A stretch of 64,000 bases of DNA from Desmodesmus armatus (GCA_007449985.2 VIIQ02000002.1:248001-312000); one strand, 5' to 3'; positions 11,083-23,069 are shown, counted from the stretch's first letter. Translations and numbers: made by a program. The notes: a model not told the origin generated them from the letters alone.

Positions 11083-12501
11083 ATGGAGGGGTACAGCCTT
11101 TTCAGCAGTGCCAAGGTGCCTAAGGCCAGAAGGACTGGTCTCTGTGTGGGGCACGCAGAGAATTTCAAGCCCACCAGGCATGACAAATGTCCACTGTGGT
11201 ACAGCTTCAACGTCCAGAAAGCAGCAGACAAGTGGAAGTACCGCTTTGGTGCCCAGGAGGTGCAGCTGGAGCGGCTGCCAGAGTTCCTGCAAACCTTTCT
11301 TAGGCAGGAGCTGACAGGTTTACAATGCCCTGTTGGAACCACCATGTACATCATACACGAAAGGCACCCAGTTGGGGTGTGTTCGCAGCAGTGGCAGGTA
11401 AGCCTGCGCGCTGACAGCATGGGAAGTGATTGTATGCACTAGCAGGTTGCTGCTGACAGCATCATGCAGCAGATGGCATCTGATCTCCTTTCTCCTTTCT
11501 CCTGTGATGGTCCTGGTGACTTGGGTCTTTCAGGCACAAATGATGCGGCTTGGTGGTTGCTTGCCACGGTGGCAGACAAGCCTTGGTGACACCAGCCCTC
11601 CAATCAAGTCTTTTCCTGCCGCCCCCTGCTGTTGTGCCACAGGCCATCACAGCATCCAAAGACAAGCGCCCAAGTTCCCACCCCAGTCACAGCAAAGCAG
11701 AACTGTCCTATGAGCAGGAGCCCAGGCGGTCAGAGCGCATCGCTGCTGTCGAGTTGAAGAAGCAGCTTGCCACTGCTGTTGCCGCCCTTTTTCAGGAGCA
11801 GCAGCAGAGCGCTGCTGCTGTGGCTCATGTGCAGGCTGAGAAAGAGCAGCAGATACAACTCCGGCCACTGAGCAGCACGGCACAGCTGCACAGGACCTGC
11901 AGGAGGCACTGGTGGCAGCAACAGCAAAGCACAGGGAGGCAGAGCTCGCAGCTGATCCAGCTGAGCAGGCAGTCGCAGCTCTGGAGGAGTGCGATAAGCC
12001 TGGCGTACTGATGAAGGAGCTGCGGGGGACACTCACGGGCCTCATCCCCCTGAGTCACAGTGTGCGCGCAGCTGCAGAGCAGGCAATGCCTGCGCAAGCA
12101 CAACGCAGCAGGAAGAGGCGCCGCAGCAAGCAAACACGGCAGGCAGAGCAGCAGCAGGAAGCAGCAGCGGCAGAGCAGCAGAGTGCCGCTGCTGCAGAGG
12201 GGGAGCAGCAGCAGCTGGGGGGCAGCGGCGCAGCAGCAGGAAGCAGCAGATACCCATGCGGCTGCAAGATGCAGTGTTTGGAGATCTGCTGGATGACCTA
12301 GAGAGCAGCGAGTCGGATGCAGATGAGCAGGACGCAACTGACGATGCAGACTCGAGTGCAGACTCCAGCACAGACGGCGAGGACTCTGACCCGGGGTCAG
12401 ACGCAGCAGCAGATGAGGTTGAGTCAGCAGGGGAGGCTGACAGCTCCAGTGAGAGTGGCTATGACAGTGATTGTGTTGTTGCCGCCAAAAAGCGGCGTTG
12501 A
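11083..12501 (+). CDS. Unrecognised protein with coiled coil and acidic C-terminal tail; splicing partly unresolved
   Basis: Not recognised. The first coding exon, 11083-11397 (open back to a splice acceptor at 11061), is rich in Trp, Lys and aromatic residues (for example DKCPLWYSFNVQKAADKWKY). A 48-nt GTAAGC..AG intron (11398-11445) leads in phase to 11446-11585, ending GTNDAAWWLLATVADKP. Either the protein stops just after this (TGG TGA), or splicing 11586-11692 continues to a charged stretch (YEQEPRRSERIAAVELKKQL) that looks like a coiled coil. After that, coding-like sequence switches frame twice in CAG-rich DNA. Candidate short introns are 11829-11893 and 12005-12060. It ends with FGDLLDDLESSESDADEQD, a long Asp/Ser tail and KKRR before the TGA at 12499-12501. 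The ensemble suggests a nuclear protein. The first two exons are the best supported; the remainder is tentative. Confidence 0.45.
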
Positions 12502-13458
12502 AGGGGTGTCAGTAAGTTGCGGTTGTCTTTGGTGGTTGAGGACCACACCTTACAAGGTTTGACAACTTGTTGTGGAGTGTTGAGTTGGTGTGGTGTATGT
12601 GTATGTTGAAGCTGTGAATACATCAAGGTTGTGCGTCGTGTTTGGACTGTACTGGGGGTGCAGATGCTGCTGCTGGCAGCAGCTTGCCATTTCGCGGCTA
12701 AGTCCCATCCTAGTGGCTACACTGGGTGGCCCCCCTTCAAACTGCACACCTGTGCCTGAATCTTTGTGAGGATATTGTGTACATAAAGTTGATTTGAAAA
12801 CACTTGCTTTGTGGCACAACAGTACTCTGGCAGAAGATGTACAGGCTGGTCAAAGGCGTTGACTGTACGTCATGTACGAGCACCCAACCGCCACCAAACT
12901 TTGACCGGCTATATCTTCCCCTAGACACATCAGATCGACTCGGGACTTTCACAACATGTTTTCACAGTTGATTTACAACATTTATATATGAGTAAATGCC
13001 ACTTCTGATGACCTGCCCTCCGGGAGTGGAACCACTACAGTGAAGGCTTGAACTGCTGCAGCCTCAACACAAGCATCACCCATGATGGTGCAGCTGGCAC
13101 AATCAAAATCTGAAGAATTATCAGCAGAAATTTTTCCCATAATCTTAAAGGGATTGTCTGCTGTGTGAACCACAGCACAGCAGATGGCACCAATGGTCTG
13201 GCTGCTGTGGAGGCCTGGCTACTCTCGTAAGCCTCTATATGCACCGGAAAAGGACGCAGTATGCAGCTAGTATGATGTGACAGCTTTGCGCTCGTTCTTT
13301 GGCAACTGCGAGTCTGGTCAAAACCAGGGTTGGGGTCTAATTCTGTAGATCATGCAAGCTCATAGCCACGCACAGTCTCCAGGTCATCAGCAGCGTGTCC
13401 AAGATATCACCAGAAATCTTCGCAGTTGCTCCTTCAGCCACAAGGCAAAACAGCCAAG
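12502..13458. other. Intergenic
   Basis: About 950 bp between the acidic-tail protein and psbTn. It should contain a 3' UTR and the psbTn promoter. No coding signature, RNA gene or repeat of note is seen. Confidence 0.45.
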
Positions 13459-14298
13459 ATGCCTGCCATGACCATGTCCCGTGCTGCAGTGCGCCCCATG
13501 GCATCTGCCAAGGTGCAGAAGGTGCAGGCACCCAAGCCCCAGAAGGTGCGCTGCTCCAGCAGTATGCTCGGCTAAAGTCTGCCCGTTCGTCTGTGACAGG
13601 CGCATTGATATAATTGAGCGCAATTGTGTTGTTAGGAGTAGTTTTCAGCGTCGATCACTGCTAGACATGCGCCAGAGCTGTCCCAGGACGGTTCATCTGG
13701 GACAGCACAGCAAGACAGATCTCAGTCTCAAGCTGGAGTGGTGCTGCCAAACAAGTCCAGCATATCACCTCGATTACTGACAAGGCTGAACTGTTCATTC
13801 TGCAGGTCAACTTCGGTGCAGCTGCCGCAGCTGTCTTCACTGCTGCTGCCCTGCTGACCAGCCCAGCTGTGTTCGCCGCTGACGCTGCCGACGTCAAGGT
13901 AAATGGTTGCTGAAGCAGCAACCCTTCAGCTAATCAGCCAGTTCGTTCTGCAGCTTGTTGCAGCCTGTTGCAACAAAACCTGTTCCTTTCATGTGTGGGG
14001 CTGGCTGGGCTGTGTGACTGCTGTGGTGGTGGGGGGTCCTTTCAGGCGGGGTGCGAGCACAGGATAGCTGCAGGTGCCGTAGCAGCTGTGCCCATGTGAC
14101 TTCACACGCATCAACTGGGCCGATATAAAGCTTTCAGATGGTCGCAAACAGCTACGCAGCCACTTCCACGTGAACATGAAGCGCTGCACCGTACTTGGCA
14201 CCAATCCCATCTTTGCCGTCATGCTGTGCTGCTTGCAGGCCGCAGTCTGCGCTGCCAACCCCACCGCAAAGGTGTGCCTGAAGAACTCTGCCAAGTAA
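13459..14298 (+). CDS. PSBTN: Photosystem II 5 kDa subunit PsbTn, 3 exons
   Basis: Exons 13459-13545, 13806-13898 and 14239-14298 (all phase 0) give a 79-residue precursor. Residues 1-29 are a chloroplast transit peptide rich in Met, Ala, Arg and Lys. Residues 30-55 form a hydrophobic thylakoid-lumen signal (AVFTAAALLTSPAVFA) ending in a VFA|AD cleavage site. The mature peptide is about 25 residues. Its core VCAANPTAKVCL matches the two-cysteine C-x(4)-PTAK-x-C pattern of plant PsbTn, a small lumenal subunit bound at the periphery of photosystem II. Intron positions coincide with the functional segments: transit peptide, lumen signal, mature peptide. A TGTAA occurs at 14433-14437, 135 nt after the stop. 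The identification rests on the short C-terminal motif plus the bipartite presequence, and an extra small exon in the 340-nt second intron cannot be excluded. Confidence 0.8.
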
Positions 14299-15667
14299 AC
14301 AGCTGCACAGCCCACTGGCAATTCCTTCAAGCAGCAGCGCATGCAGCAGCAGCGGTGCCACGAGTGCTGGTCTGATTCATACCATGGCTGGTGACAGCCC
14401 ATCGACTTTCAAGAGTTGTCTTTGGCACTGTGTGTAACGTCAGATGTATCAGCAGGCTTCACCACAACGTCCGTGGCAGTTTTGTACCATGGTTTTTCTG
14501 TACTCCCTGTGGGCTTGTTCTGGTGTCGTGCGCCTGGCCTTCCTGAGGTCGCAGGCAGCTGAGTGTCAGGCGGTTGTCAGGGCAGTCGAGTGTGCTTTGG
14601 AGAGGTTGTGCCTTGAGCGGCTACTGTAGCTGCTGAGGTGCAGTTTTGTGGGTTGTGTGTGCGCACATCTGTGCACCGCGCCTGTGCCTCTCTGCTGCGC
14701 TGGTCGCAGCACAGGTCTGATGTAACTGAGTGTGTTCATCATCACAATACTGCTAGGGCTGCAGGTGTCAGGTGGCTTCAAGTGCTGCACTTGCGCATGG
14801 CAGCTGTCCTGCAACAGCTAGGGCAGCAGCTGACAGGACATGCCATTGTCCACTGAGATCAACATTCCATGCTGCATGGCAGTGCCCAGGGTGTTGGGCG
14901 GGTTGAAACAGACACAGCAGTTTCGACCTGTGTCAGATCACAACACTCGCAAACCAGATCAAACCACTTCTTTTCGTTGACAGACACAGCAGCTTCAGCC
15001 TCTGCGATCTTGCTACAACAAACCAGATCATGTGGCTCGTATACCCGGGTTCGCATCCTGCTTGGGTCGCTGGAGTGGGCTAACTTGATCCCACAGCGTC
15101 TGTACCCAATCCACTTCCGGGCACTGTCTCACAGATCATGTGGCAGGACTAACCATGACGCTGCACATGTTCACCCAGTGATGGGCAGGGCGGCAACCTG
15201 CCAGTGGGCGTGCTTCTGATGGGGGAACAAAAAATAGGGGTCGGCACATGTGCAGCAGGCAGCATTGGCACCGTGGCACTTGTTGTGTCCCACAAAGGCC
15301 ATTGCAGCCTCCTCAGAAACTGCTGGGCTGTGCCATTTTAGGCAGGTCCCATTGCCAGCCTAGCTAAAAAGAGGTGATTCAATCACCAACAGTCACTGCT
15401 CAGCTGACAGATGTAAAGGGTACACACACATCCCAACCTCCACAGGAAATCTTGCCACCTCCCCGGTTCCGGGCACTGTCTCACACATCCCAACCATGCA
15501 GCTGCAGTGCATACGACGCACACCACACTGCCGGTCCCTGGACCAGCTCCACACACTAGTGAGAGGAGTCTGTGCAGGTCAATTTTGCGGCATCTCAGTG
15601 ACGAAGCGCCCTACACCCCATCAGCACCAAAAATCAATCGTTGCTTCTTCGTCACACACAGACGCGC
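14299..15667. other. Intergenic with repeated fragments
   Basis: About 1.37 kb between psbTn and the end of the TSNAXIP1-like gene, with no supported gene. It contains one copy of a dispersed repeat (14967-15020) and a direct repeat of TTCCGGGCACTGTCTCACA at about 15115 and 15468, each followed by related sequence. This looks like eroded mobile DNA. Confidence 0.45.
14967..15020 (+). repeat. Dispersed repeat, copy A
   Basis: Begins CTTCTTTTCGTTGACAGACA and continues CAGCTTCAGCCTCTGCGAT and CTTGCTACAACA. The same sequence recurs at 47103-47144 (same strand) and at 31286-31326 (opposite strand), so it is an interspersed repeat of at least 40-55 bp, probably a remnant of a larger element. Confidence 0.7.
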
Positions 15668-17583
15668 CTAACTGCTGTCAAGCGCTTCTCCTGCAGGCTG
15701 TTGCCCTGCGTGCTTCTGTTCCTGCCCCTCTGCTTCCTCCTGCTGCAGCTGTGGCCGCACCCCCTCCTCGGCCTGCTGCCCATCAAGCTCCTCCTCCCCC
15801 CGCTCCTCTTGCTCCTGCTGCTGCTCAGGCACAGGTCCCACCTCAGCCTCAAGCTGCTGCTGAACCGGGGGTTCACTGCGTGGGACGTCCAGCTTTTTGA
15901 GCTGCCGCCGCCTGCTGGTTCCTGCCCCCATGTGGTCCTGCAGCAGCTTGGCAGCAGAATCTGCGTCATGCTTCTCCAGCAGGTGCAGCGCCTGCTCCAG
16001 TGGGTGCTTGGGGGTGCTGCTCTCCAGCACAACACCCATCTCTGCCTCAAGCTCCTCATCCTCCTGCAGAAAAAGGTGTGACCTGAGTTCGAGCTTGCTG
16101 TTTTATACAACAAAGTGTGACAGGTATGTATCTATAGCTATGCAGCAATTTTGGTTGCTCAGTGAGTGATGTAGTGCGTGCATACAGCAGCAGCCAGGCA
16201 GGTCGCGAAAGTTTGGTGCAGTGCTTCCAGCATGCATGCAGGTTGCAAGTGGGCTGCTGCCATGCATCCATTGCTGAGGGTGTGTGTGACCAAGCCATGG
16301 TATCATCCAACGCTGCTTAGTGCTGCTGCATCTGCGCAACCGTTGCGCAAGGCGGCCAGGCATGCCATCACTTCTCCATGGTGTGCTGGGGTGAACATAG
16401 CTCTGCCCACGCACCTGCTGCGTCAAGGGTCCTGCTGTCATGGCCAGCAAGGCAGCTGCCTGGGGCCTCGCCGCTACCCAGTTTGCCTCTGCTGTCGCCG
16501 CATCTGTCAGCCGCTGCTTTGTGGCCTTGCTGCCCTTGGCAGTAGCCCTGAGCCGCTCCAGCTCACTCCTGGCTCTGTTGAGGTCCCTGGAGGCCAGGTC
16601 CCGCCGCCGCTGTGCTGCCGTCAGCCGCGTCTGCGCTGCTGCAATGGCATCGTACAGTCGCCGCCGCTGCTGCTCCTGGCCTGCATGCAAGCAGATCATC
16701 ATCATGGTGTCTTGGGTGGATGGTCGTGGGTGCAGCAGGACAGCTGCTTCTGCGGGCTGATGTTATGCGAGCATCTGATGTCCACATGTGCACATGTGCA
16801 CAAACGTGGCTGTCGTGAAGTGATGATGTGTGCTGGGTACTTTTTCTAGGCCATGATAGGCATGCAGGCACGGCTTGCCCGAGGCATGTTGCAGCACTGA
16901 CCTGAAATGATGTCGGCAGTGACTGCTGCCTCTGCCTCTGCCTGCTGGTGCCCTGCCTCGAGCAGCTGCTGCCGCAGACTGCAATTTTCTAGTGCATCCT
17001 GCAGGCCCTGCAGTATGGCTGCATAGAATGCTTGCTGAATCTCCGTCAACAGTGGCTTGTAGGCCTCGCCAAAGCCGTCAGTGAAGGTTTGAAACACCTG
17101 CAGGGTAGACAGATGGTGAAAAGGGGCGTTGACACACGGTCATGGGCAGCTCAGACAGAGCTATAATAATGCCTCAAGGCTGATGATGCTGCAGCTTATG
17201 GGAAGGGAAATGCACATGTACAGTTTTGCATCAGCACGGACCAGGTCTGCTGCACCTCCCACCTGCCTGTGCACATCCAGCGAGAGGTTTGCTGCCAGCT
17301 TGGGGTCCCGCTGCTGATGTGGCCCAGCACTGGCAAGGCGCGAGGCGGCGTTGGATGCCTCTAGTAGCTCCTTTTCAAGCGTTTGAAGTAGTACTGGGGG
17401 CCTGCTGCCACTCGCTCGTGGCGGGAACACCTAGTGGCATGCATCAGCAGGCACAGACAGCAGATGCAGATGCATGTGAGGGGGTGGATCCTGTGGGGCC
17501 TGGCTGACTGACTGATTGCAGGACGGCATGTTCATCGCAGGGAAGCAAAACACATATCCTACCTCTATAAAGCCGACCTCCAT
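15668..17583 (-). CDS. TSNAXIP1-like coiled-coil protein (putative ciliary), 5 exons
   Basis: Minus-strand exons 17583-17563, 17430-17263, 17097-16902, 16680-16415 and 16063-15668 close in frame to 348 residues. Exons 2-3 match the N-terminal domain of translin-associated factor X-interacting protein 1: a helix LLQTLEKELLEASNAASRLA, then VFQTFTDGFGEAYKPLLTEI (the family's V/F-x-x-F..YKPLLxEI motif) and a long helix. Exon 4 is a strongly charged coiled coil (ARSELERLRATAKGSKATKQ). The last exon is Gln/Glu-rich and disordered-looking. Members of this family are found in ciliated organisms and sperm or multiciliated tissues; a flagellar role here is inferred. The 7-codon first exon starting MEVGFIE was chosen because only that frame is phase 0 into exon 2. 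The gene is divergent from the MOK kinase, another cilium-linked gene. Confidence 0.68.
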
Positions 17584-18010
17584 GCTGACTGCTGATCAAC
17601 AAGGGCACAGCAGTGCTCAGTGCTGCTGGAGGGACACAGTGGGTGAGCTCTGCGGCTTGCTGATTGTAAGATGACGCCATACGTATTGTTAGAGCAGGTT
17701 GGTGTCGTTTTACGTACGCTGTTGTTTGAAATCGTGCACCCCGCTTCGTTGACTAATCCAGGCATGGCAGTACCGTGTATTGACTGCAGCAGCTCGCTAT
17801 TGAATTGTCTGCTGCTGTGTTAGATCCTTATTTTCTCAGTTTCAAATGCAACAGAAGCTGGAGGTATTTGTTTGGGCATGTTGCTCTGGCCAGCAGTATC
17901 AGAAGGCAGCAGCAGCCCATCAATACAGGCAGATGGGACCTGTTTGATGCGTGCTTTCTGCCATACAACCTGGTTCTAGCTGCAAGGCATAGCTGCAGCT
18001 CAGAAGAGCC
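17584..18010. promoter_or_regulatory. Bidirectional promoter region between two cilium-linked genes
   Basis: 427 bp separate the ATG of the TSNAXIP1-like gene (-, 17583) and the ATG of MOK (+, 18011). Both starts are set by short first exons in correct phase. Palindromic TACGTA-type sequences occur near 17678 and 17713. Shared regulation, for example induction on flagellar assembly, is inferred from layout and gene families, not shown by the sequence. Confidence 0.5.
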
Positions 18011-21000
18011 ATGAACAGTAAGTGCCCGGGCACAGTATGCAGCACAGCAGATGCAGGTTCCGCAGTGTGGGCAGACAATCAGCAATAAGATAGCAGCAGC
18101 CACACACCAAATGCTGCACGTATTATTGTTTGTTGATGTACAATCCGTGTCTGTGTGAGCAGAGTACCGGCTGGTCGCCAAGAAGGGCGAAGGCACTTTC
18201 AGTGAGGTGCTCAAGGCACAGTGCATCAAGAATGGCAAGTATGTTGCCATCAAGTGCATGAAAAACCACTTTGACAGCTTGGACCAGGTGAGGCCAGCAG
18301 CCAAGCAAGACTGTGGGCAGCTGTGAATGGCTGGTCAGCAGGCTTAGTGCGCAGCTGTGTTTGCTGGGGCATGCGCAACAGCAGGCATGCTAAGCCAGCA
18401 ACAGCAAGACATGTTTGCACTGCCTCAACTGGGCAAGGGATCCCTGCGCGCCCAGCCAGACTTGCGGGCAGACAATGGCAGCAGTGCGTGAGACAGCGGG
18501 CAGACAAATGCAGCAGTGCCTGATACAACAGGCCATGGCTATGCCAACTCCCAGCTTGACAATTACTAGTTGGCAAGCAGCTGGGCAGCATGACATGCAA
18601 GCCGCCAATTGCGCATGGCAGGCAGCAGCTGGTTTAACGCGTCAGCCATGCATACCCCTGTCCCGTACTGCAGGTGAACAACCTGCGTGAGATCCAGGCG
18701 CTGCGCCGTCTGTCCCCCCACCCCCACATCATCAAGCTGCTGGAGGTCCTGTATGACCAGCCAACAGGCAGGCTGGCACTGGTGTTCGAGCTTATGGTGC
18801 GCAGGCAAATATGGGACTCTTACAGCAGCAGCAGCAACAGCAGCAGCAAGGAGATGCTGGCATGAAAGCAACTGGACAGCCCGGCAGCAGGTTTTGCCGC
18901 AGGTGCACTATGCGCCATTGCAGCAGTGCACAGCTGAGTAGCTGAACAGCAGCGTCAATCAGAGAGCTGGTTCAGTTGACAGGCCGCGTTGTGACGCATG
19001 CATGTGTGTGTGCATGTGTGCAGGACATGAATATCTATGAGTTGATACGTGGGCGGCGGCACTATGTTGCTGAGGACAGGGTGCGCTCCTACATGTACCA
19101 GCTCATGAAGGCCCTCGACCACATGCACAGGAATGGCATCTTCCACAGGTACAGCTTGCAGGAGGCTTGGTGCTGCACAAGCCACAGCCAAGTGGCAGCT
19201 GGCAGCCACCGTGGTTCAGCAGCAGTTGGGTTCAGCAGCAGTTGGGTTCGCGAAGTGTACCCAAAGGGCGCTTTGAGATACAGCAGGTCACAAAGCCCTC
19301 ACCATTGTGGAATCTGTACTTGGTGGCAGCAGCGGCAGTAATCTGTACCTGGTGGCAGCCGCAGCGGCAGCAGCAGCTGCAGGTCCGATGGGACCGTCTC
19401 AGTGCAGCGAGTATGCCAGGGGATGCCTTGCCTGCCGGTCCATGGTGACAGCCAAGGCCTGGGGCGTCTCAGCCAGAGACTGAGCCAGTTCATACATTCT
19501 CAACACGCTGCCGCATTGCGTCTGTGGTTCACCGCTTGCTGGTGTTGTGTCGCAGAGACATCAAGCCTGAGAACATCCTGATCATGGATGACGTGCTCAA
19601 GCTGGCTGACTTTGGCAGCTGCAGGGGCATCTACAGCAAGCAGCCGTACACAGAGTACATCTCAACACGCTGGTGGGTGGCTGGACTATCTGGGCACTGG
19701 CACTTTTTGTAGAGTTGTGCTACAGTGATACATGCTCATGAGGGGGGCAATTTGCGCAAACTGCATGCAGCTACTGTTAGCAGCCACTGCAGGTGGATAG
19801 TCAGCAATGATGTGATGGAATGGGATCTGGAGAGCAGTGCTGAGCTGCATGCTGTGCATGTTTTCGTTGCCGCAGGTATCGGGCGCCTGAGTGCCTGCTG
19901 ACTGATGGCTACTACAACTACAAGATGGACATGTGGGGGGTGGGCTGCGTCATGTTTGAGATTGTGGCACTCTACCCTCTCTTCCCAGGTAAACATCAGC
20001 AGTTGTAGCACTTGTGTACACCAATGCTTGATACTGACGCCACAGCAGGCTGCTGCATGATGCGTCATGATTGCACAGACTCAATACATATCGCCTCAAG
20101 GGTCACGTGTCAGCCCCTGCATGCAACAGCAGAGCCGCTCTGCCCCCTGCAGTAGTCGAGCACGCCCTTTTGCCAATCCTGCATCATAATCAGAGTCCGT
20201 GTATGTGTGCGCATTCAGGCAACAACGAGCTGGACCAGATCCAGAAGATCCACGCCATCACAGGCACCCCTCCCCCCGAGCTGCTCTCCAAGCTGAAGAA
20301 GCGCTCAACCCACAGCTCCTCCTTTGACTTCCCGCACTGCGAGGGCAGCGGCCTGGCCAAGATGCTGGCGCACGTGCCGCCTGACTGTGCTGACCTGATC
20401 AGCAAGCTGCTGGCATACAACCCTGATGAGCGGCTCAGCGCGCGGCAAGCACTGCGCCACCCCTACTTCAGGTGTGTGCTGCGTAGGGTTGCGCAGGGTT
20501 GCTCGGCGTGCTGTGCGCGGCGCTGCAACAGCGTCTGCAGTGGAGTGGAGTGGTGTAGTTGAACTCCTAATTCACCTGGCCTTCTGCAGCTTGTGTCATG
20601 GGAGTGAGGGTGTGTTGCAACGTGGGGCTTCCTGTGAAGTCACCGTGCTACCACCACAGCTCAGAAGTGACGAAGGCTGCAGAATGCCCACCATACGATG
20701 AAGCCGCTTCATCATGCAGGCGAGATCATGGCGCATGCCGCGGTGTTTCACACCTGCTTGTTTATGCTGTGTGCGTAGGGAACGCCGTGAAGCCGACAAG
20801 CGTGCCAAGGCTGCCATGCAGCCAGACGTGGCAGGCAGCTCCTACCTCACTGCAATGTGCGTAAGCCCGGTACTATGTAGTGTGCACCCTGGCGGCAAAA
20901 ATCAACATGCAGCAATGAACAGGCACGGTGCCCAGATTGGTGCATGCACAGTGCATGAAGCTGGTGCCACACTTGGCCGTTTGCTCACGCCTTGACTGGA

Positions 21001-23069
21001 TGAGCGCCTCTCACTCCCTGATACCACTGTTGTGGCCACTGGGTGTTGCCTGCACAGGGACAGCGAGTACAGCAGCCAGCCGCAGCATGCAGGCGGCACA
21101 CTGCGCCACACCGAATCAGGGGACCTCTCAGAAGCAGGCCCAGCAGCTGCAGGAGACCCGCTGCAGCAGCAGGAGGCAACTGTGGGCCCCAGCAGCGTCC
21201 GGCATGGTGCTGGCGCAGCCAATGCAGCAGCAGCTGGTGTGGCTGGCGTGCTGACGGAGCACTTGGCAGCAGTGGCGGCAGCAGCAGCGGCGGCTGTGGC
21301 GGCTGCGGCAACAGCGGCTGGGGGAGGTGGTGGGAAGGACCCAGGAGGGATGGGAGCTCACAGCATGCTTCCCTCCATCACCAACAGCACCAGCAAGCCA
21401 CACCAGCACCACACACACACACACTGCCAGTGCAGCAGCAGCAGCATGCAGGGGTGCTGCCAGCACAGCTTCATGGCGGGCAGCAGCAGCAGCATGCGCA
21501 CGCAAAGCAGCGGCATCACCAGCCTGCACACCACAGCAGTCAACAGCAGCAGCAGCCCCCGCTCCTCCACCCCACCAGCAGCCACACAGCATGCAGCACG
21601 CCCAGCAGCTCCACCCACGCGTGCAACAGCAGCAGCAGCAGCAGGGATCTGGTGGGCAGTTGGAAGGCTTACAGGGGCATCAGCTGCTAGGGGGTATGGG
21701 CTCACACAGCCTCAAGGATAGGGATGGCAGCATCATGCAGCTCATGGCTGAGGCATCATCCATGTCACAGGCTGGGCTGCATGCAGCAGCAGGGCTAGGG
21801 CTGCAGGCCAGCATGGGCAGCTTGTGGCAGGAGGGGAGTGCGGTGGGGCTGAGCAGCGGGGGCGGGCAGATGCTGCCGCCGCTGATGGGGCACAAGGGGA
21901 GCGGCGGGGGAGGTGGTGGTGGTGGTGGCGTGCTGCATTCTGCCAGGCGCAGCAGCCATATGGGGCACCAGGTGAGAGAGCGTGTCACGGTGTCGGTGAC
22001 ACACTGCTTCAAACATCATGGTGTGTAATGATATGTGCGCAGGCATCTGCATGGTAAATTATTCATGCGCTACTTCAAGGGTAGTACCAAATTGGCCCAT
22101 GGACAGGGCGGGAGGGTGCTGCGGGCTATGCCACATGTTTTAGTTGGATGGTCTAGTCAGGAAGTATGTGCAATGCAAGCAGCCTGCTATACATTCCACA
22201 AGCAGCTGTCAGGGTATGTGTGCAGACCAAAGACTCTTACATGAGGTTTGCTGCCAGCCCGCATGCACGCATCACTTCAAATGGACTGCAGTGTGTCACG
22301 TGACTGCCTGTCAGAAACTGTTAGTTTTGCTCCGTCCTTGGTGATCCTGTGTGTCCTGCAGGGTGCAAACCACCACCAGCAGCAGCAAGGCTACAGCGGG
22401 GCTAACAAGCAGCAGCGCCTTTCACACCCAGGTGGTGGTGGCGGCGGCAGCAGCAAGACGTTGGGCCACGGGGCCACGCAGCACCTGGCATCGAAGGCAG
22501 GCATGCTGCAGGAGCAGCAGCTGCATGCCCGGTCAGGCCACCATGGCATGCAGATCTCCAGCGCACGGTGAGTTGGGGTGGGGATGAGGGGTTGTGTATT
22601 GGGCTGGAAAAATCGCAAGTCGGCGCAGTGTGCACATAGATGGCTGGGTTCGGAGGTGTGTTGAGGAGGCTTTGGCCGCACAATTGGCAAGAGAATCGTC
22701 ATATTTCTGTCAACTTCCTCAAGTCCAGCATTGTCCTGTCTGTGGTGTGTCATAGCTGCAATGCTGGCTGTACTGCGCGGTGTGGCCTGCAGGTACCACA
22801 AACAGAGCAGCATGAGCGGCATGCTGCAGCCTGCTGGCAGCCTTGCGAGCAGCATGAGCAATCTGTCAAGCCTGCAGCTGCAGGGGGCGAGAGGTGCTGG
22901 CAGCAGGCGCAGTGCTGCAGCTGGCAGCAGCACAGGGGGTGCGAAAGGCAGTACTGCAGCAAAAGGGCTGTCGCCGGCGGGAGCTGCTGCTGCTGCTGGT
23001 GGTGGTGTTGGTGCCGGCAGGGGGCCAGGCAGTCAGTATGTAAGCCCATACGGACAGCAGCGGCGCTGA
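18011..23069 (+). CDS. MOK: MOK-family Ser/Thr kinase (RCK subfamily) with long low-complexity tail
   Basis: Exons: 18011-18017, 18163-18287, 18674-18796, 19024-19148, 19556-19672, 19876-19988, 20219-20471, 20779-20856, 21058-21326, 21523-21971, 22362-22567 and 22793-23069, giving about 713 residues. Residues 4-290 form a complete kinase domain: GEGTFSEV glycine loop, Lys33 in VAIK, HRD at 126-128, DFG at 145-147, a TEY activation motif at 159-161 and RAPE. Stretches such as [31 protein letters not shown] and [20 protein letters not shown] mark MOK (MAPK/MAK/MRK-overlapping kinase), whose family regulates cilium length and transport. After the kinase a basic [11 protein letters not shown] stretch leads to about 390 residues of Gly/Gln/His/Ser/Ala-rich sequence. 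The intron 21327-21522 is my inference: without it the frame breaks in CAG-rich DNA. TGTAA lies at 23213-23217. Confidence 0.87.
19230..19375 (+). repeat. Short tandem duplications in MOK intron 4
   Basis: Within the intron after the fourth MOK exon, GGTTCAGCAGCAGTTG is duplicated in tandem at about 19212-19246. A unit beginning AATCTGTACYTGGTGGCAGC is also duplicated at about 19311-19370. These are simple local duplications with no coding role. Confidence 0.55.

Noticed and set aside
17444..17680. Alternative first exon (starting MASSYNQQ) for the TSNAXIP1-like gene
   Set aside because: At the shared donor it leaves phase 1, whereas exon 2 requires phase 0; the short MEVGFIE exon fits.
21043..21690. 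Long Gln/His-rich frame overlapping the MOK tail as a separate gene
   Set aside because: All three frames are open through the CAG repeats; the MOK exons on either side connect in phase without it.
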